In this document: piece after piece, positions 48,901-62,200 of the stretch | Numbering within the stretch: the stretch's first letter is position 1 | Layout: each line of letters starts with the position of its first letter | Assembly: GCA_037833965.1 (NCBI GenBank) | Contig: AP031358.1 | Span: 11,106,001 to 11,170,000 of the forward strand | Source of the DNA: Marchantia polymorpha subsp. ruderalis | Lineage: Eukaryota; Streptophyta; Marchantiopsida; Marchantiales; Marchantiaceae | Reading direction: 5' to 3' | Length of the DNA stretch: 64,000 nucleotides | The notes under the pieces: model-generated | What the model was told of the DNA's origin: nothing | Database searches by the model: none | The model's input: only the letters and a program-made list of their open reading frames with translations | Program-made: the position numbers and the translations under genes

Positions 48901-51772
48901 CATGATTGAAAGTTCCAAACTCATGACTGTGTAAGTGTACAGCACTGCGTGAGATTATGGGAGAGATGTCTTTTGTAATACATGGCTAACGCATTGATAA
49001 CAATTACATCTAAGAGCACGAGGAGATCATTCATATAGAAACTGAATGTAATTCTGTATCCTTTGTAATAAGCATATATGTTAAAAAACTATGCGAAGAT
49101 TCATGTGAATATAATATAAAATCTTGACTATGTTGAGAATACATATCAACATCTAGTCTTTTCAAATCTTAATTGTTGAATTGGAGATATCCTTGACATA
49201 CTACTTTCATCGTGATGATTTCAAAGTACGATATTGTAACCATAATTTCTTTCTACCAAATATACATATCTCGTGATTTGTGCATGCGTCATATGTAGTA
49301 CATCATCAATTTATACAGCATATCTTGATTGAATGATACAATCGATGAAGAGTATACAAAATTGTTAACATCCAAAGTCAATTCACATCATGGTAGTTAT
49401 TCAGCATCTGCGGAATCCGAATATTATAGGTGATTTCACAGGAAGACAAATAGGTGAGAAATTGTTGAACATAATGATATGCATACCTCTGGAATAAGTA
49501 CACTTTACTCAAGAAATTCCAATCATATATGACATATCGTATTTATACGTATCATATGTGCATCATTCCGACGATAATCCTGACACACCATGCAAGTGCT
49601 CTAACTACTTTCAAAATGTTATCAAGTGTTTGAAGAGGACTATTATGAAATCTAACATTCTCCACCTCTGCAACCAGGTGCTCAGTTTTCATCATATTAC
49701 GATAGAATTATCGATGGTCGTCCTCCATATTTTCCGGAATCAGTGGATAAATCGCTCAACCTTCGGACTGAAGCAAAAATCACCTGATTCTTCATATCCC
49801 TGGTTCACATAAGTGTGAGGGGAATTGAAGGATTTGCAGGTAAATCATGAACCAGAAGACTACATATCCTTCTGACGAATACTAACGATTCAGTATCGCA
49901 TATGGATGGTTCATACGTTATTTCCTACTCAAAAACTAAATTCTTTACAACGCCCACAAATTCAAAGTATGTAATCAACGCTCTCCTGTAATATTGAAAT
50001 TGTAGCACCGAGAATTAGAATAATGCTTGGAACTTCCTGTCTCCACTGTCATAAGTGCCCGAGCATGTGATAAGACAATAAGAAGGGTAAGAGGATATAG
50101 GGGTTGAAGATAAGATAGTAAATATTTTTACACTAGACCATTTGTATACTGCCATCTCCAGTATTACCACAACTGAAGATTGTCCTTGCGGAAAAAATGA
50201 ATAGTTTTTATGGTTCAAATGCTTCTCTTTCAATTTTCAGTCCAACTTCTGCACAGTCCTATCGTATTGTTGGAAACGGACACATGGAGTTAGAAACGCG
50301 ATGAAAGAATTCGTAAATTTTAGTACAGTACTCTGAAAAAGGAAACCTGCGCAAATGTGAAGATCTCCCCGGCAGGCAGGAAAAACGGGGAGAGCTAATA
50401 ATCTCGCGGGACAAATCACGATGGCACCAACTAATGCGTACGAATCGTACTTACAAATCATGGATGCCAACGGTAGTGGACTGACCTTGTAGTAATTGCT
50501 ATAGTATGTAATTCCTGTTCTCCTTTAAAGATTCACTGCATTAGGTTAGATTTATCAACTGTTCATTTTTCAAATCATCTTTAAACTTTCCTAGCGCAAC
50601 TACTGCAGTAATTGCCAGAATCTTTGAATTCCACATCATTCGTAGGAATGTGGAAGCATGATAATCACACTCCAAAGGTACTCCAATCTCATACATTAAA
50701 ATCTTTATGCTTCTTCGTAAACTTCCCTTCATTGTGTAGTCCCTTAATCAACCCTCAACCTCGACAACTTAGCCATCAAACCCTGTGAAAACGCATAAGG
50801 TATGTAAAAACCATGTGCAAATAACAAAACATTCGACTCCCGACATTCGACTTCATGTGCATCCAGAGCATTCCCGTAACCGACTTCATTAACGATTGCT
50901 ATCTTTAATGATCATGTGATCGTGAAGGTCATGACATCCTCACGGAGTAGACGGTGTTATCCGAGCAAGTTGGAAAATATTTAACTATACCAACCGTTGC
51001 ATCTGTACGTGAATACACTAGTAATTTTAGGTTATGATTCTTGCACATGCATACACTTCACCGTAGTGCACTGACCACCGCCCTCAACTCACCGAAGAAC
51101 GTTTACCTTCTCTTCTCGACTCAATTACGAGCTTGTAATCTTTTCGTCACCAGATAACTTTCGCACCAAGGCCCATAGATATTGTCTCAACCTGATTGCA
51201 AAGCTAGATACAGAATTGTATTTCAAAACAGTCCTACGCAGTCGTGGGCAAACACAGACAGACGTAGAGTGGAGCTCGGTACGGATGGTTCAGAAGATAC
51301 CAACAAAATAGTACGGGAGAAAAAATCATAGTGACATGATTCAGATTGAAACCCATGGACTTTCTAAAAGGAAGGAGTGCAGCCATGCATGTAGACAGAA
51401 CAGATTCCGATAGAATACATCAAATGTTCATCACCTGCAAATGTGTAAAGGTCAACATAAGCCAACATCTAGTCAGCACACATGGTTTACGTGTTCGAGC
51501 CTCCTCGTTAGAGAACGGAGTTGTGTCAAAGCGTTCAGCCTTGGACGAATTTATAAAATCTTAAACAATGAGTAGTCTTACATTTTTCGTCAAAGGTCAC
51601 AACATGAACCTCCCTTTCAGCACTGTGATGCCCTTCACTTAAGCCCAATCATAGTTCCTACGGTTTGTGCTTTAAATCGAAGGAGAGTGTCACTTCCATT
51701 ACATAATTTACAATTTATGTAGCATAAAAATACAGGACAGCCAATCATTTGCCCTCATTTTGAATGAATAAT
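45922..51772. other. Intergenic region between the F-box gene and SUFA
   Basis: The two flanking genes converge (F-box plus, SUFA minus). The first several hundred bases are probably F-box 3' untranslated region. DNA up to about 48650 is of mixed composition with only short unrecognised frames; it might include a decayed gene, but nothing can be named. A strong inverted repeat lies at 48695-48756. From there to about 50000 it is AT-rich. No RNA gene was recognised. Confidence 0.5.
48695..48756. repeat. 28-bp inverted repeat with 6-base loop
   Basis: Arms at 48695-48722 and 48729-48756 pair over 28 bases with two mismatches. The first 19 outer bases (TTAGGGCAGGCGCCTATTA) are perfect. The loop is ACACAG. 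The arm itself contains the palindrome AGGCGCCT. It may be a tiny foldback element or the paired ends of a deleted transposon. Confidence 0.92.
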
Positions 51773-54748
51773 CTAAGCAGCGAAGGATTTCCCACACCCA
51801 CAAGTCGAAGTTGCGTTTGGGTTGCTGAATGCAAAACCACCTCCAATTAAAGCATCACTGTAGTCCAGCTGCATCCCGAATAAGAACAGCAAACTCTTTG
51901 GATCACAAACTGGTACACACGCGAAACAAAGGCAACGATTAGAAACAAGATCATGGAGACCGAACGAGGAGGAAGAACCGCAACAAATAAACCAATTGAT
52001 GCTACAGTTTATTGGGACATTAAAAAACCTTTCACTGAATTCTTTTCTAAGCTTAATCAGCAACATATATGTTCGTGATCAAGTGTAACCAGGTAGTCAG
52101 ATCGAGATGAGCATCTTCAGAATGATGGAACTGAGCCCTGCAATTCCTAAAGTCTATCGTAAAACTTGTGTTCATTCATTAGTGCGGACAGCAGTCGCTT
52201 ATGGCTGTCAAGACGGAAAACTCTACATTGAATCTGAGCAGACACAAACGATTCTGACAGTTAAATGCTCCATAGACTCAGTTTTCTCTCTGCGTCATAG
52301 TGCCGTCGACTCTATGCTGACGGCGCAGTCTAATGGCAAAATCAGAACCTTTTCTCAGCAGACCATAAGCACGCAACGAAGTGATAGATCTTAATAATTG
52401 TATATTATACAGAATCAATACGAACGACCAAAGAGTAAAGTTGACTTACTCAGAGTAATTCCGTCAGCTTCAATTTTGGAGTCATCTGCTCGAACTTTGG
52501 ATTCATCCTCAAAATCCATAACATAAGACATGCCAGAGCAACCCCCTTGTCGAACTCCTACTCGCAAGTACAAGGCATCTTTGTCACCCTTCAACCTCTT
52601 AAGATGAGAGACGGCCTTATCGGTCAAAATGATGGCGGGTGCCATCTTCTCCATGGGGGCCGTGGCTGCATGAAGAAAGAAAGAAGATCAGGAGAAATCC
52701 CATAAGAAGGCCAAAAGACATTAGCTAATCTGTAACTCAACGTCTCAAGCCGCAGAAAGTCAGGTCGTTACGTATTGACTTCTAAGCTTCCATGGGTGAC
52801 CTTCAATAATTGGTTCACGTTAGTTAATGATCAAGTAGTGATCACAAGGTGACATTCGGCTCATTGCTTCGTTCTATCTTCACGACGGTTGACAAATTAT
52901 GTAAAATCAACTATGTAGAACTCTAACTCGAGAACCTTGTCCACTGGATTTAAAATCCCACGCTCTGGATTCTTTGCTCTCGTTGGATGAAAACATGTAA
53001 ACTGGAGCTTCTAGGCCAAAAGTAGAAGCTCAGTATGTCAAGAAGGCATTTTTCTACAAAGTACATGAGCAGTAGATAAAAAAGAGAATCTCAAGTTGGC
53101 TGTAGAGAGAAACTCCTTCGCGAAGTGCTCAGATCCTAGAATGAGTACTCTTCCTCCTTGATGATGTCTGCTCCCCTGCTGTTAGGTTTCTCGTCCAGTG
53201 TGTTGTATCGAGGTAAGGTCTCTCGTGCATTTAGGCAAAGCCACCTTCTTTCAGGAAAGCTGGTTCACAAGCATCCTCGGCAACTAAATGCTTGGGCTGA
53301 TCACTCAGACAGGTGGTGATCATTTTAGGAAGGTGAAATAGAGCCTAATTTGAGCACCATGCGGCTTAGGATCAGACTGCAAATCTCGAACATTGTGCCT
53401 GTTTGGAATTTGGGACTAAAAACTTAACGCTGGTACTCACAAACCAACAAACAAACAATTTCTGAACGTAATTCCTACCAGTACAGATTCTTCGTGTGAA
53501 TCCCAGATGTTGTAAACTGTGAAGAGTTCCAATTGGAACAGGAGGTGACACAAATTTGAATGCTCTCATCTTTGTGTAGGAAAACATATATAGGTCTTAG
53601 TATAACTACCATGACACTGAAACCTCAGTCAAAAGTTTGTATAGACACCACGCGCAAAATTAGGACAAATATGTGAACGGAATTACCAAGTTCCTGCGGA
53701 AACTTACTCGACACCCAACGCTCAGTTGTCCTCCATACTACCCGACCAACACTATATTATGGAGCCACATTTTTTGGCACCAATATTATCCACAAAGCCA
53801 TGTTTTAGGTAGTACATTTGAAATCGTTTTGTACCATGATATCGGGCAGCAGACCAACGATCCATGTGAATAGTTGATCAGATTCAGAGTGGCCACTCTT
53901 GAATTCAAACAGGAATTTGCCCAACTGAAGTGGAAAAGGGACCTACGGCATGTGCACATACACTGCATCCTCAAACTCTCCTGGACACTGTTTGGATGCG
54001 GAAGAGGAAAAGTAGCTTAGGGGAATCAGGTGCAGAAATTTGGGAATTTGACAACATTGACCTTGTGAGTAAATTCGGAAAAGATGGAAAACGGAGGCAG
54101 GGTCCTTTCAACAGCTCGGAGAAATTAGGATTAATTCTAGGGTATCAATATCCGTACTTGCATCTAGGAATTGTCCAACGAAGAACTTCAACCCTAGAGA
54201 AAGAATTTCTGAAACCTGCACTTACGAAACGTTCCTGGAGTAAGAAAACTGTGGAAAAGACTATACACAACAAATATAGTATATATCTCATGATAGCGAT
54301 CTGCACAAAGATGTTGACCCTTGATGTATATTCTCAAAGATGATCCGAAATAACTACCTCTGCACTCAGCTTATAATTGTCTTCAACAGCAACCTTACGA
54401 TATGTTTAAGTTTCCAGAAATACTTCCTCGAGATTTTACATGTACAAGATTTCCTTCAATCAGACGAATTCACAGGGTGAAAAAAACGCGTGAAGTCGGA
54501 GAATTCAGGGTAACGCGGTTACTGGGTGCAGGGCAATTGACATCACCTGTGTCGACTGACGCTCTGGTGAAAACACCTGCGCATCTCTTCGAAATTTTTA
54601 CACGGTGCGCCACCCGTCCGCGCTGTTGCATGAGGGAGGGTCCATTGAATCCAACAACCTTCGCTGGCGAACATCTGAAGCTTGAGACGGCGGTACTCGC
54701 GACAACAGAGGTTGTCAAATTTCCGACGCTTACAGCACAACAAGCCAT
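51773..54748 (-). CDS. SUFA: Plastid A-type iron-sulfur carrier SufA/CpIscA
   Basis: Minus strand, three exons: 54748-54547, 52665-52450 and 51909-51773; 184 aa against 180 aa for Arabidopsis SUFA (At1g10500). Introns of 1881 and 540 bases are GT-AG and phase-compatible: the first junction gives VDT|ATAPMEKMAPA, the second GITL|ICDPKSLLFLFG. Exon 1 (residues 1-67) is a Ser/Arg-rich, acid-poor chloroplast transit peptide starting MACCAVSVGNLTTSVVASTA. The rest is the HesB/IscA fold with the three cluster-binding cysteines: Cys110 in RQGGCSGMSY and Cys176 and Cys178 in TCGCGKSFAA. The block GMQLDYSDALIGGGFAFSNP is nearly identical to other plant proteins. It should accept and pass on Fe-S clusters in the plastid SUF pathway. 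Confidence 0.95.
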
Positions 54749-57700
54749 CGAGTGAATTGGACAGGCACGAACCGCAATTCAGTATCGTCCCGCTGAGAGT
54801 CGATGAGGTCGCAACTCGTTGCTGAGCGATGTGGGCAGATGATCGTCTTCGCAGGATATTCTGGAGCAGAGATGGCGTCGCTGATGCCTTCTCACACTGA
54901 CAAATATCCTGAGCAGAAGATATTCGCCCTGGTCACCGGCTGCTCCATTCTACCGGCTGCACGCAGTCAGCAAGCTTTCTTTAAGACTCACGGATTTTCG
55001 ATTTCCCACACCTGGAGTAAAGACGTTGTATACTCCACGAGAGTTTCCTCCGTACCTTCGGAGGAAACTCTCGGACAATTTATTGTTATGGTTTTGCATA
55101 AGTTGAGTATCAAACAGAGGACAAAGTTTGAAATCCATTCTCTTCTTTCCAGTATTTTTTATAAATGTTATCGATTCAGCTCCTGTTAAAAAAAAATTTT
55201 GATTATAGATTCTCACTGTGGAAGAATTTCAAAGACCTTGCTAGAGAATGAAATTTCTGGAGATCTGGTATAGCTAAAATGATAAAATTAAAGGATACAC
55301 CTTCTAAGATTTATTCTGAAGTCAACATTCTTTTAACAAGACTGCTATTGTCAATTTATTTGTGTAAGCTTCGGGTTCTGCACGCAGCCATACTGAATAC
55401 GACGCGAATGGATCATTCGCTTGAAAGTTGTATTGGATGAATACATTTGGAGATATTTTTAAAATGTTAAAAAATGAGGGAGCTTTGGGTAAAAATAAGT
55501 TAGAAGTGTATATACCATGGTACGTACCAGTTTTGAAGAAACTCATACTTCTGTTCATATTGAATATTATATGCTAAATATAATTTTAAAGATTTTAATG
55601 CTTTCACAACATTTCATAACTTTGATCTTTGCGTTGAACTTGAGTAGTCACGTCGTTGAATACGGAGACTGAAGTACGAGAGTAATGGGGGAGGCCTCAA
55701 CGGCACCTGCACCCGGTAGACACAGCCGCGGAGAGAGATGTTTGGATATAGTTATCATACGCGTTAATTCTAAATTTGATTTGTAAAATTATATTTATAA
55801 ATTATTCAAAACATTCAAGTTTTTATTAAAAAAATAAATATTCTAAAAACTCAATTAATTATTTAAAATATAAATTACGTTAAAAATAAAAATAAAAATT
55901 AAGAATTTTCATTTTTTCAAAAAAACTGAAATTTAAAATTTTATTTTAAAAAAATTACTATAAATTTTATATTTTTTAAAAAAAAATTCCATTAATGAAA
56001 ATCTCAGAATATAAAAAATTATGTATTTATTTTTTTAATAGATATTATAAGAAATATATAATAAAATACATATTACTAAAAAATACATATAACAAACAAA
56101 AAATTAAACGTGTGTAATATAATATTCAAAAATAATTATGAAAAGAGGTAAAAAAATAATACAGTAAATTACATGTTCAAAACTAACAAATTATAATCAT
56201 TTTTAAAAATAATATAATCTGTACTTTTTATTATTCATAATAAATATTAGATTTTTCAGCAATTTACGCAATTAAAGTGAGAGCACGACAAATTTGAGTT
56301 CGCTCGGGCTTGGCCTTGAGGTTACCTCCCTATACGACTCGAGCATCAGATGGTATAGGATTCATGAGGCAATAAACATTGGTAGGCCTATGCATATACG
56401 AGTGCGGCAAAGTTTGAATGAAACACCAAGCTGGAATAATGGAGTAGTTCTCGTGTACTACAACCACAAAAAGCAATTTATGCAGTATAGTCATTTCAAA
56501 ACTTATAGATTTAAATTTTTCAATATTTAATTGATTTTTTTCAATTAATTTTTTCATTCAACATGATGAGAAGAAAAAATTTATTATGTTTATTAAGGTG
56601 AAAATTTGATTTTAAGATTTATTATAAATATCAAATGTCATGATATATATCAAATTTGTTTAATACAATTTGGAGTTTGATTTGTCTATTTTCAAGCGTG
56701 ATTGTAATAACAGTTAAAATTCATTAGTCTATATCTATTACAGTCATTGAATTCAATCTAAAATTTATGTGTTTGTGGGTATCTTGATAAACTTATAGAA
56801 TCTGAAAAGTTTCAAATACTTCATAAAAAAACCGTATAAAAATATAAATTCAAAAAATAAGGTTGTTATATATTAAATTCTAACTGTAATATATTTGAAA
56901 ACACTTTCCTTGTATATTTAAAATTGAATGTATAGAACATTATTATATGTATTTTTTTGAAAGCAATATAACACGCATACAAATTTATGTCTAAAAAAAC
57001 TCTAAGAAAAAAGTACATATAGTCATAAGTCTTTGAAATTTACGTAACGTAAGTCATGAGATTCAAAAAGACAAATTTTGCGTGTCATTTGCAAGCACTG
57101 CAATAGTGATAAAATAATAACAACAATCACAATTTGTACTTAAGTTTATACTCTAACCATTTTCTTCGAGTTTTTAGTTGAAACAATTTGTTGAATGCTC
57201 AATTTTTTATGCAGTACAATAAATTTTTTGTCAATTAGTGAACAAACATATGTGATCTCCATTTCATAAAAGATTAAATAAATTTTCACTAACAATATAT
57301 AGTTTATGAACAAAAATGATTTTATAAATAAAAATAAAATTTATTTCATAAATTCTTTATCAATTTTTGATAATCTATACTATAAAAATTTTAAGAAAAT
57401 ATTTATATTTCAATTTTAAAACTAATAAAAATATTTATAATTTTGATCTTTAAATTGCAATTCATATAGTTTATAATATTTTATCTACATCTGAATTCAA
57501 ATGCAAATCTTAATATTTAAATTAATCAGATTACATGAAAGCATTGTCATTGACTACTCTACATTGCATATAGTTTGTAGATCTTGTAGGGTGTCTTTAT
57601 GGCCAAACACAAATCAATATTTATCAATCTTAAATGTTTTTTACTTCATTTAAAAAAAAAGGCGCTTTTAATAGATATCTAGAATTGTAAAACATGTAGC

Positions 57701-60700
57701 AGCCTTGAGAACTTTTTTCTGTCATGATTCAAACCACAAATCTGAGCTCTAGATTAATAACTTATGTACATGAAATGATACCTTTCTACTCATGTATCCC
57801 ATCAGTGACTCATGGTTCTTACAATGTACTCTGAGAGCATGTGGTTGAACAAATCAGCAGCAGTTTTAAAATTGATATATTTTTGGACACTTGTGGTTAC
57901 ATCTTACTGGAGGGATTGATCCAAATGCTGGGTATTTGTAACGTTTGTGAAGTTGTCTTATAATTTAATGGAAAAAACAAAATTTACTGAAAGCAAACAA
58001 ATATGCCAAAAAATACTATAATTAGATTTTGGAAAAATACTATAATTAAAAAATCAAAAATACTATGATTAGATTTTTCATTTATTTTGGAAATTGCAAA
58101 AAATATATACATATTTTTTATTTATATTTTATTATATTTATAATTTACTTTTGGAAATTCTTATGATAAAAAAATGTGATAATTTTTTTAATAAAAAATC
58201 AAATAAAAATTTATTTTGACTTCATTGATCAAAGTGATATCTCAAAATAGTGAAATCATATTAAGTCTTCATAATATCAAACATTATTATATACATTTTT
58301 ATAAAAATGCTTGTTAAAGTTTATTTTAATTTTTAATTTTTATGTTTTTTGAATCAAATATTTTATAAAAAATTCAAACTTTGTTTTATGTAATTTTCAA
58401 GATATATCATTTTTTAAGTAATAATATTTTATTACTTACATAATTATAATACTTATTACTTATTAATAATTATATTATTGATTATTTTTATTAAAAATTT
58501 ATTTAATTTTACTTCAATCTATATTAATCTATGAGCTATGACATAGTTGCAGAATGATTTAGATTTTCTAATTTTTCATTGAAAATAAAATATTGATAAT
58601 AAAATTTTTATTTTATTTTTTAAGTTTAAATGATTAACATTCAATACATTTCTTTCACTATTTATTACATTTCAAATTTATCAATAAAACTTTCAATAAT
58701 CAAAGTAATGTTGATAACATGACGAATGTTAATTATTATAAATTAATGACTCTATTATAGAAAAATAATTTATAAGTAATAAAATAAATGTTGGTTATTA
58801 ACTTTTCCCATAAATATATATGTAGTAAAATAATTTAATCATGTTTTTAACTTTTTTATAAACATAAAAATTTCATATGAAGATTCTTCAGATTTATTTG
58901 AAATTTTTACTTGATATGAAAGAAATTTTTATATTTCTTTCACACAAAAAAATATTAAAAAATATAGGTATTAGATTTTTTATTAAATTAATTTTAAAAA
59001 TCAGATAAATTTAAATAAATATCAATTAAACGAAACTTGCAGTTTTTATATTGATAGATTTGCAATACTTTGTTGTAATTTAATTCTGAAAAATTCACAA
59101 ATTTATATTTATTGTGGTATTTTTGTCTCAAATTTTTTACTATATTTTTCATATATAGTGAAAATATGATTTATGAATAACCTAGACTTGCATGCAGAAT
59201 GTTAAAACACATATATTGATATGCGTAATTCTTTGTTATCTATATTTTCAAGTCTGATTTCAACAAAAAATTTGGTAATAAAATAAGATGACAAGACTGT
59301 TTTGCTAACTTTATTTTCGATATATTACTTTATATGTAATTATGTTTTTTATCAAAGCTTTTGATTATAATTTATAATGTTGTATTGATTTTAGTTAAAA
59401 ATAATTTTGGAAAATTGAGTTTATGGATGATAGCATAATTTATTTTTTATTTTTCATTTGAATTATTTAGATAGTATAATTGTGTCATAAGTATTCATTT
59501 TGAATGTTGAAGAATTAAAAGCAACTCATTTTTTGAGATTTTAAATTTTAATAGATTATCATATATGAACTTTATAATTAAATTTAAAATCACAAAATAT
59601 ATAATTGGTTGTTTTTCAAAGATTTTAAAAAATTATTAAAACTCCTTAGCTGCTCATGACTCAGATCAAAACATATACATTTTAAGACATATTGGTCAAA
59701 ATATTTAGCACTTATTTCGGCATAACATGTTTTGTTTTTTACTAGTCTATGACGATATGAAAAAATATATTCATGTAATTTTCTAAACCTAGATGTGTAA
59801 CAATAAGACAAAAACCGTTTGTATCCAAGAAAATCTCAGTCTAAATCATATATATATATATATACAAATTGTAATATACATTTGCACTAGTAAAGGTGTT
59901 CAAGGTAATTAAACCATACAAGTGCTTAAATAAAATTGGTCAGCCAAACTATCTTTAGTTAATATTTTTTTTAGTTACAAGCTTATAACTAATAATAATA
60001 ATAATATAATAATACATGTTAAGTTTTAAAACTAGATTTTAATTAATTAATCATAAACCTTGAAAGTTTATAAAAACTTGAATTTTGTTGCACAAATAAA
60101 CTTGTATTGTATGATGATGATTTTTGATAGGATTTTGATATAAATTTTTGTTGGTATATTAATCAGGCTTCACAACAAATAATTTGATAGATTAATAAAA
60201 TATATTTATGAAAATAAATAAATTATATTTAAATATTTTTCATGTATAATTTAAAAAAATTACGACAACAATTTTATCTTTGGGACTAACTAAATTTTGA
60301 TTTTAAATTGTGAAAAAAATATTCATACAAAAATATTTTATTTTTTTAATAGCTTGTTGGAAAAAAAAACTTTAATTTAAAAATTAAAAATAAGTATACA
60401 TAAATTTAAGTTTAAAAAATATTTAAATAAAGAATAAAATTCAAATTTAATTACTTATAAAGTATGTAATACAAAATTAATATTCTTGATATCTAAATAA
60501 ATTTTTTTCCATGAAATTGATAACCTTAGACTTAAATTATTATTTCTTTTAAAAACCTATTTTTATCTTTATTTTTCATTATACTATATGCATGAACATT
60601 TATCATCTTGATAATCAAAATATTATTCATAAAATTAAACATATGTGTGTTTTATATATAAAAAATTTCCAACAAAATATATGATGTTTTTTAATATCAT

Positions 60701-62200
60701 TTTTTAAATTGTCTATGATGTTGAATATGATTTATGTACAAAAAAATTTCATAAGATGATAAAATAAGATTTAAAATTTTATTTTTAGTTAAAAAATAAT
60801 TCTCACAATGAAAAAACAATGATTACATACAAAATTGCAAAAAATGAGCAGTTAAAAAATGTCTATGTGCAAATCAATGTTAATGTTATTTTTTTGTTTT
60901 AGTGATTTCGTATCATGACAACGATCAGAATAGGTTTTTTTATGATTAATATGTGTTGTGCGATTCATCTAATCATATTTGTTTATAACTTTCATACAGC
61001 TTACAAATTCATTGTTTTTATTACATTTGATTAATAATTTGTAAGTATTAAAATTTTCTATCAATATGCAATTAATAAATTTTCTAGATGTAGTATATTT
61101 AATGATTCAAATTTTGTTATATAATGGAATGAATCATGATTTACGTCAAATTAATATTTGACATGAATCAATTTTTGACACAAATTTTTTTAATGATTCA
61201 TAGATGTTGTATAGCTTATAATTAAAAAATTTGATAATTTAAAGATACTTTGATTTAAAAAAATGTTTTAATCTTTCATTATGATAATTTGAATACAATA
61301 CATGCCATAGTAAGTCAAGTGATGAATATTAGTATGAAAAATATGTATATCGGGTATATTTTAGTAACATATGAAGTTTTTTCATAAAGAAATTGAGCTA
61401 GTAAAGATTAACAAACACCTTGTAAAAATTCTTTTGTACTTCTCAAAAGAAAATCATTTTTTTTGGGTATTTTAAAAAAAACTGTTCTGTTATACAAATA
61501 TTGTCACACAAATATTGTCTGAATATCACAAGGTAGTGGACAAAGATTGTGTAATGTTTATTTATAATTTTATTCTATTCGATTTTGACTTTGATATAGC
61601 AATACTTCACTTTGTTATTGGAAAATAATCTATATAAGATTTCTCTTTGAGACTTTTTGTAAGATTATCATATTGATGATAGAGACTAAAAATTTCAAAA
61701 CATGAGTCAAAGGAAGGTAAGATTGTTAGAACTTAACTCACGTTTTGATCAACTCTACTTGATCTAACTATGATTAGTTAAACTAGTACCGAAACTGTTA
61801 TATAGCAGTGTTGATAATAACTCTATGACTCAATTAGAGTTATTGGTGATTGAATATTGTAATTTTTGTACAAATTCATTAGGTCATTAGTTTCTTGTGT
61901 TGAATATGTTGGAATTATATTTTTGTGTATTTGGATATCACTCACTTATTCTTCATGCTATTCTTGATATTATACAATACTAGCCATGATATTAATTTTT
62001 ATCTCATATTTCTTTATCAGTTCCATTAAGATGACTTCGACTTATAGTCGTCAGAAATCTGTTGGAAGAGTTTGAAGTTATTTGCTCATCTTCATACTGG
62101 AAATTTTTGGGGATGAAAATAACTCCTGTGTGAACTTCTTTGAATTATAGTTTTGAAAGTTAATAATAATCTAATCTTCTCTTTTCAATTGATCATTTCT
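54749..62200. other. SUFA upstream region and large AT-rich intergenic block
   Basis: The first 450 bases are the likely promoter and 5' leader of SUFA, with a hairpin at 55038-55073. Apart from short mixed islets near 55660 and 56290, the DNA from about 55700 to 61700 is extremely AT-rich (line 60181-60240 has 3 G or C in 60). It consists of A/T runs with only short chance frames. I see no transposon protein, centromere-like satellite or RNA gene in it. Confidence 0.55.
55038..55073. repeat. Perfect 15-bp inverted repeat upstream of SUFA
   Basis: Arms CGAGAGTTTCCTCCG at 55038-55052 and its complement at 55059-55073, with a 6-base loop. It lies 290 bases upstream of the SUFA start codon on the opposite side from its coding exons, so it could fall in the promoter or in the 5' leader. 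Confidence 0.9.

Noticed and set aside
54803-55189. A 128-codon plus-strand frame opposite the SUFA leader
   Set aside because: It spans a perfect hairpin, ends in AT-rich DNA and has no recognisable domain; it is probably a chance frame in the SUFA promoter or leader.
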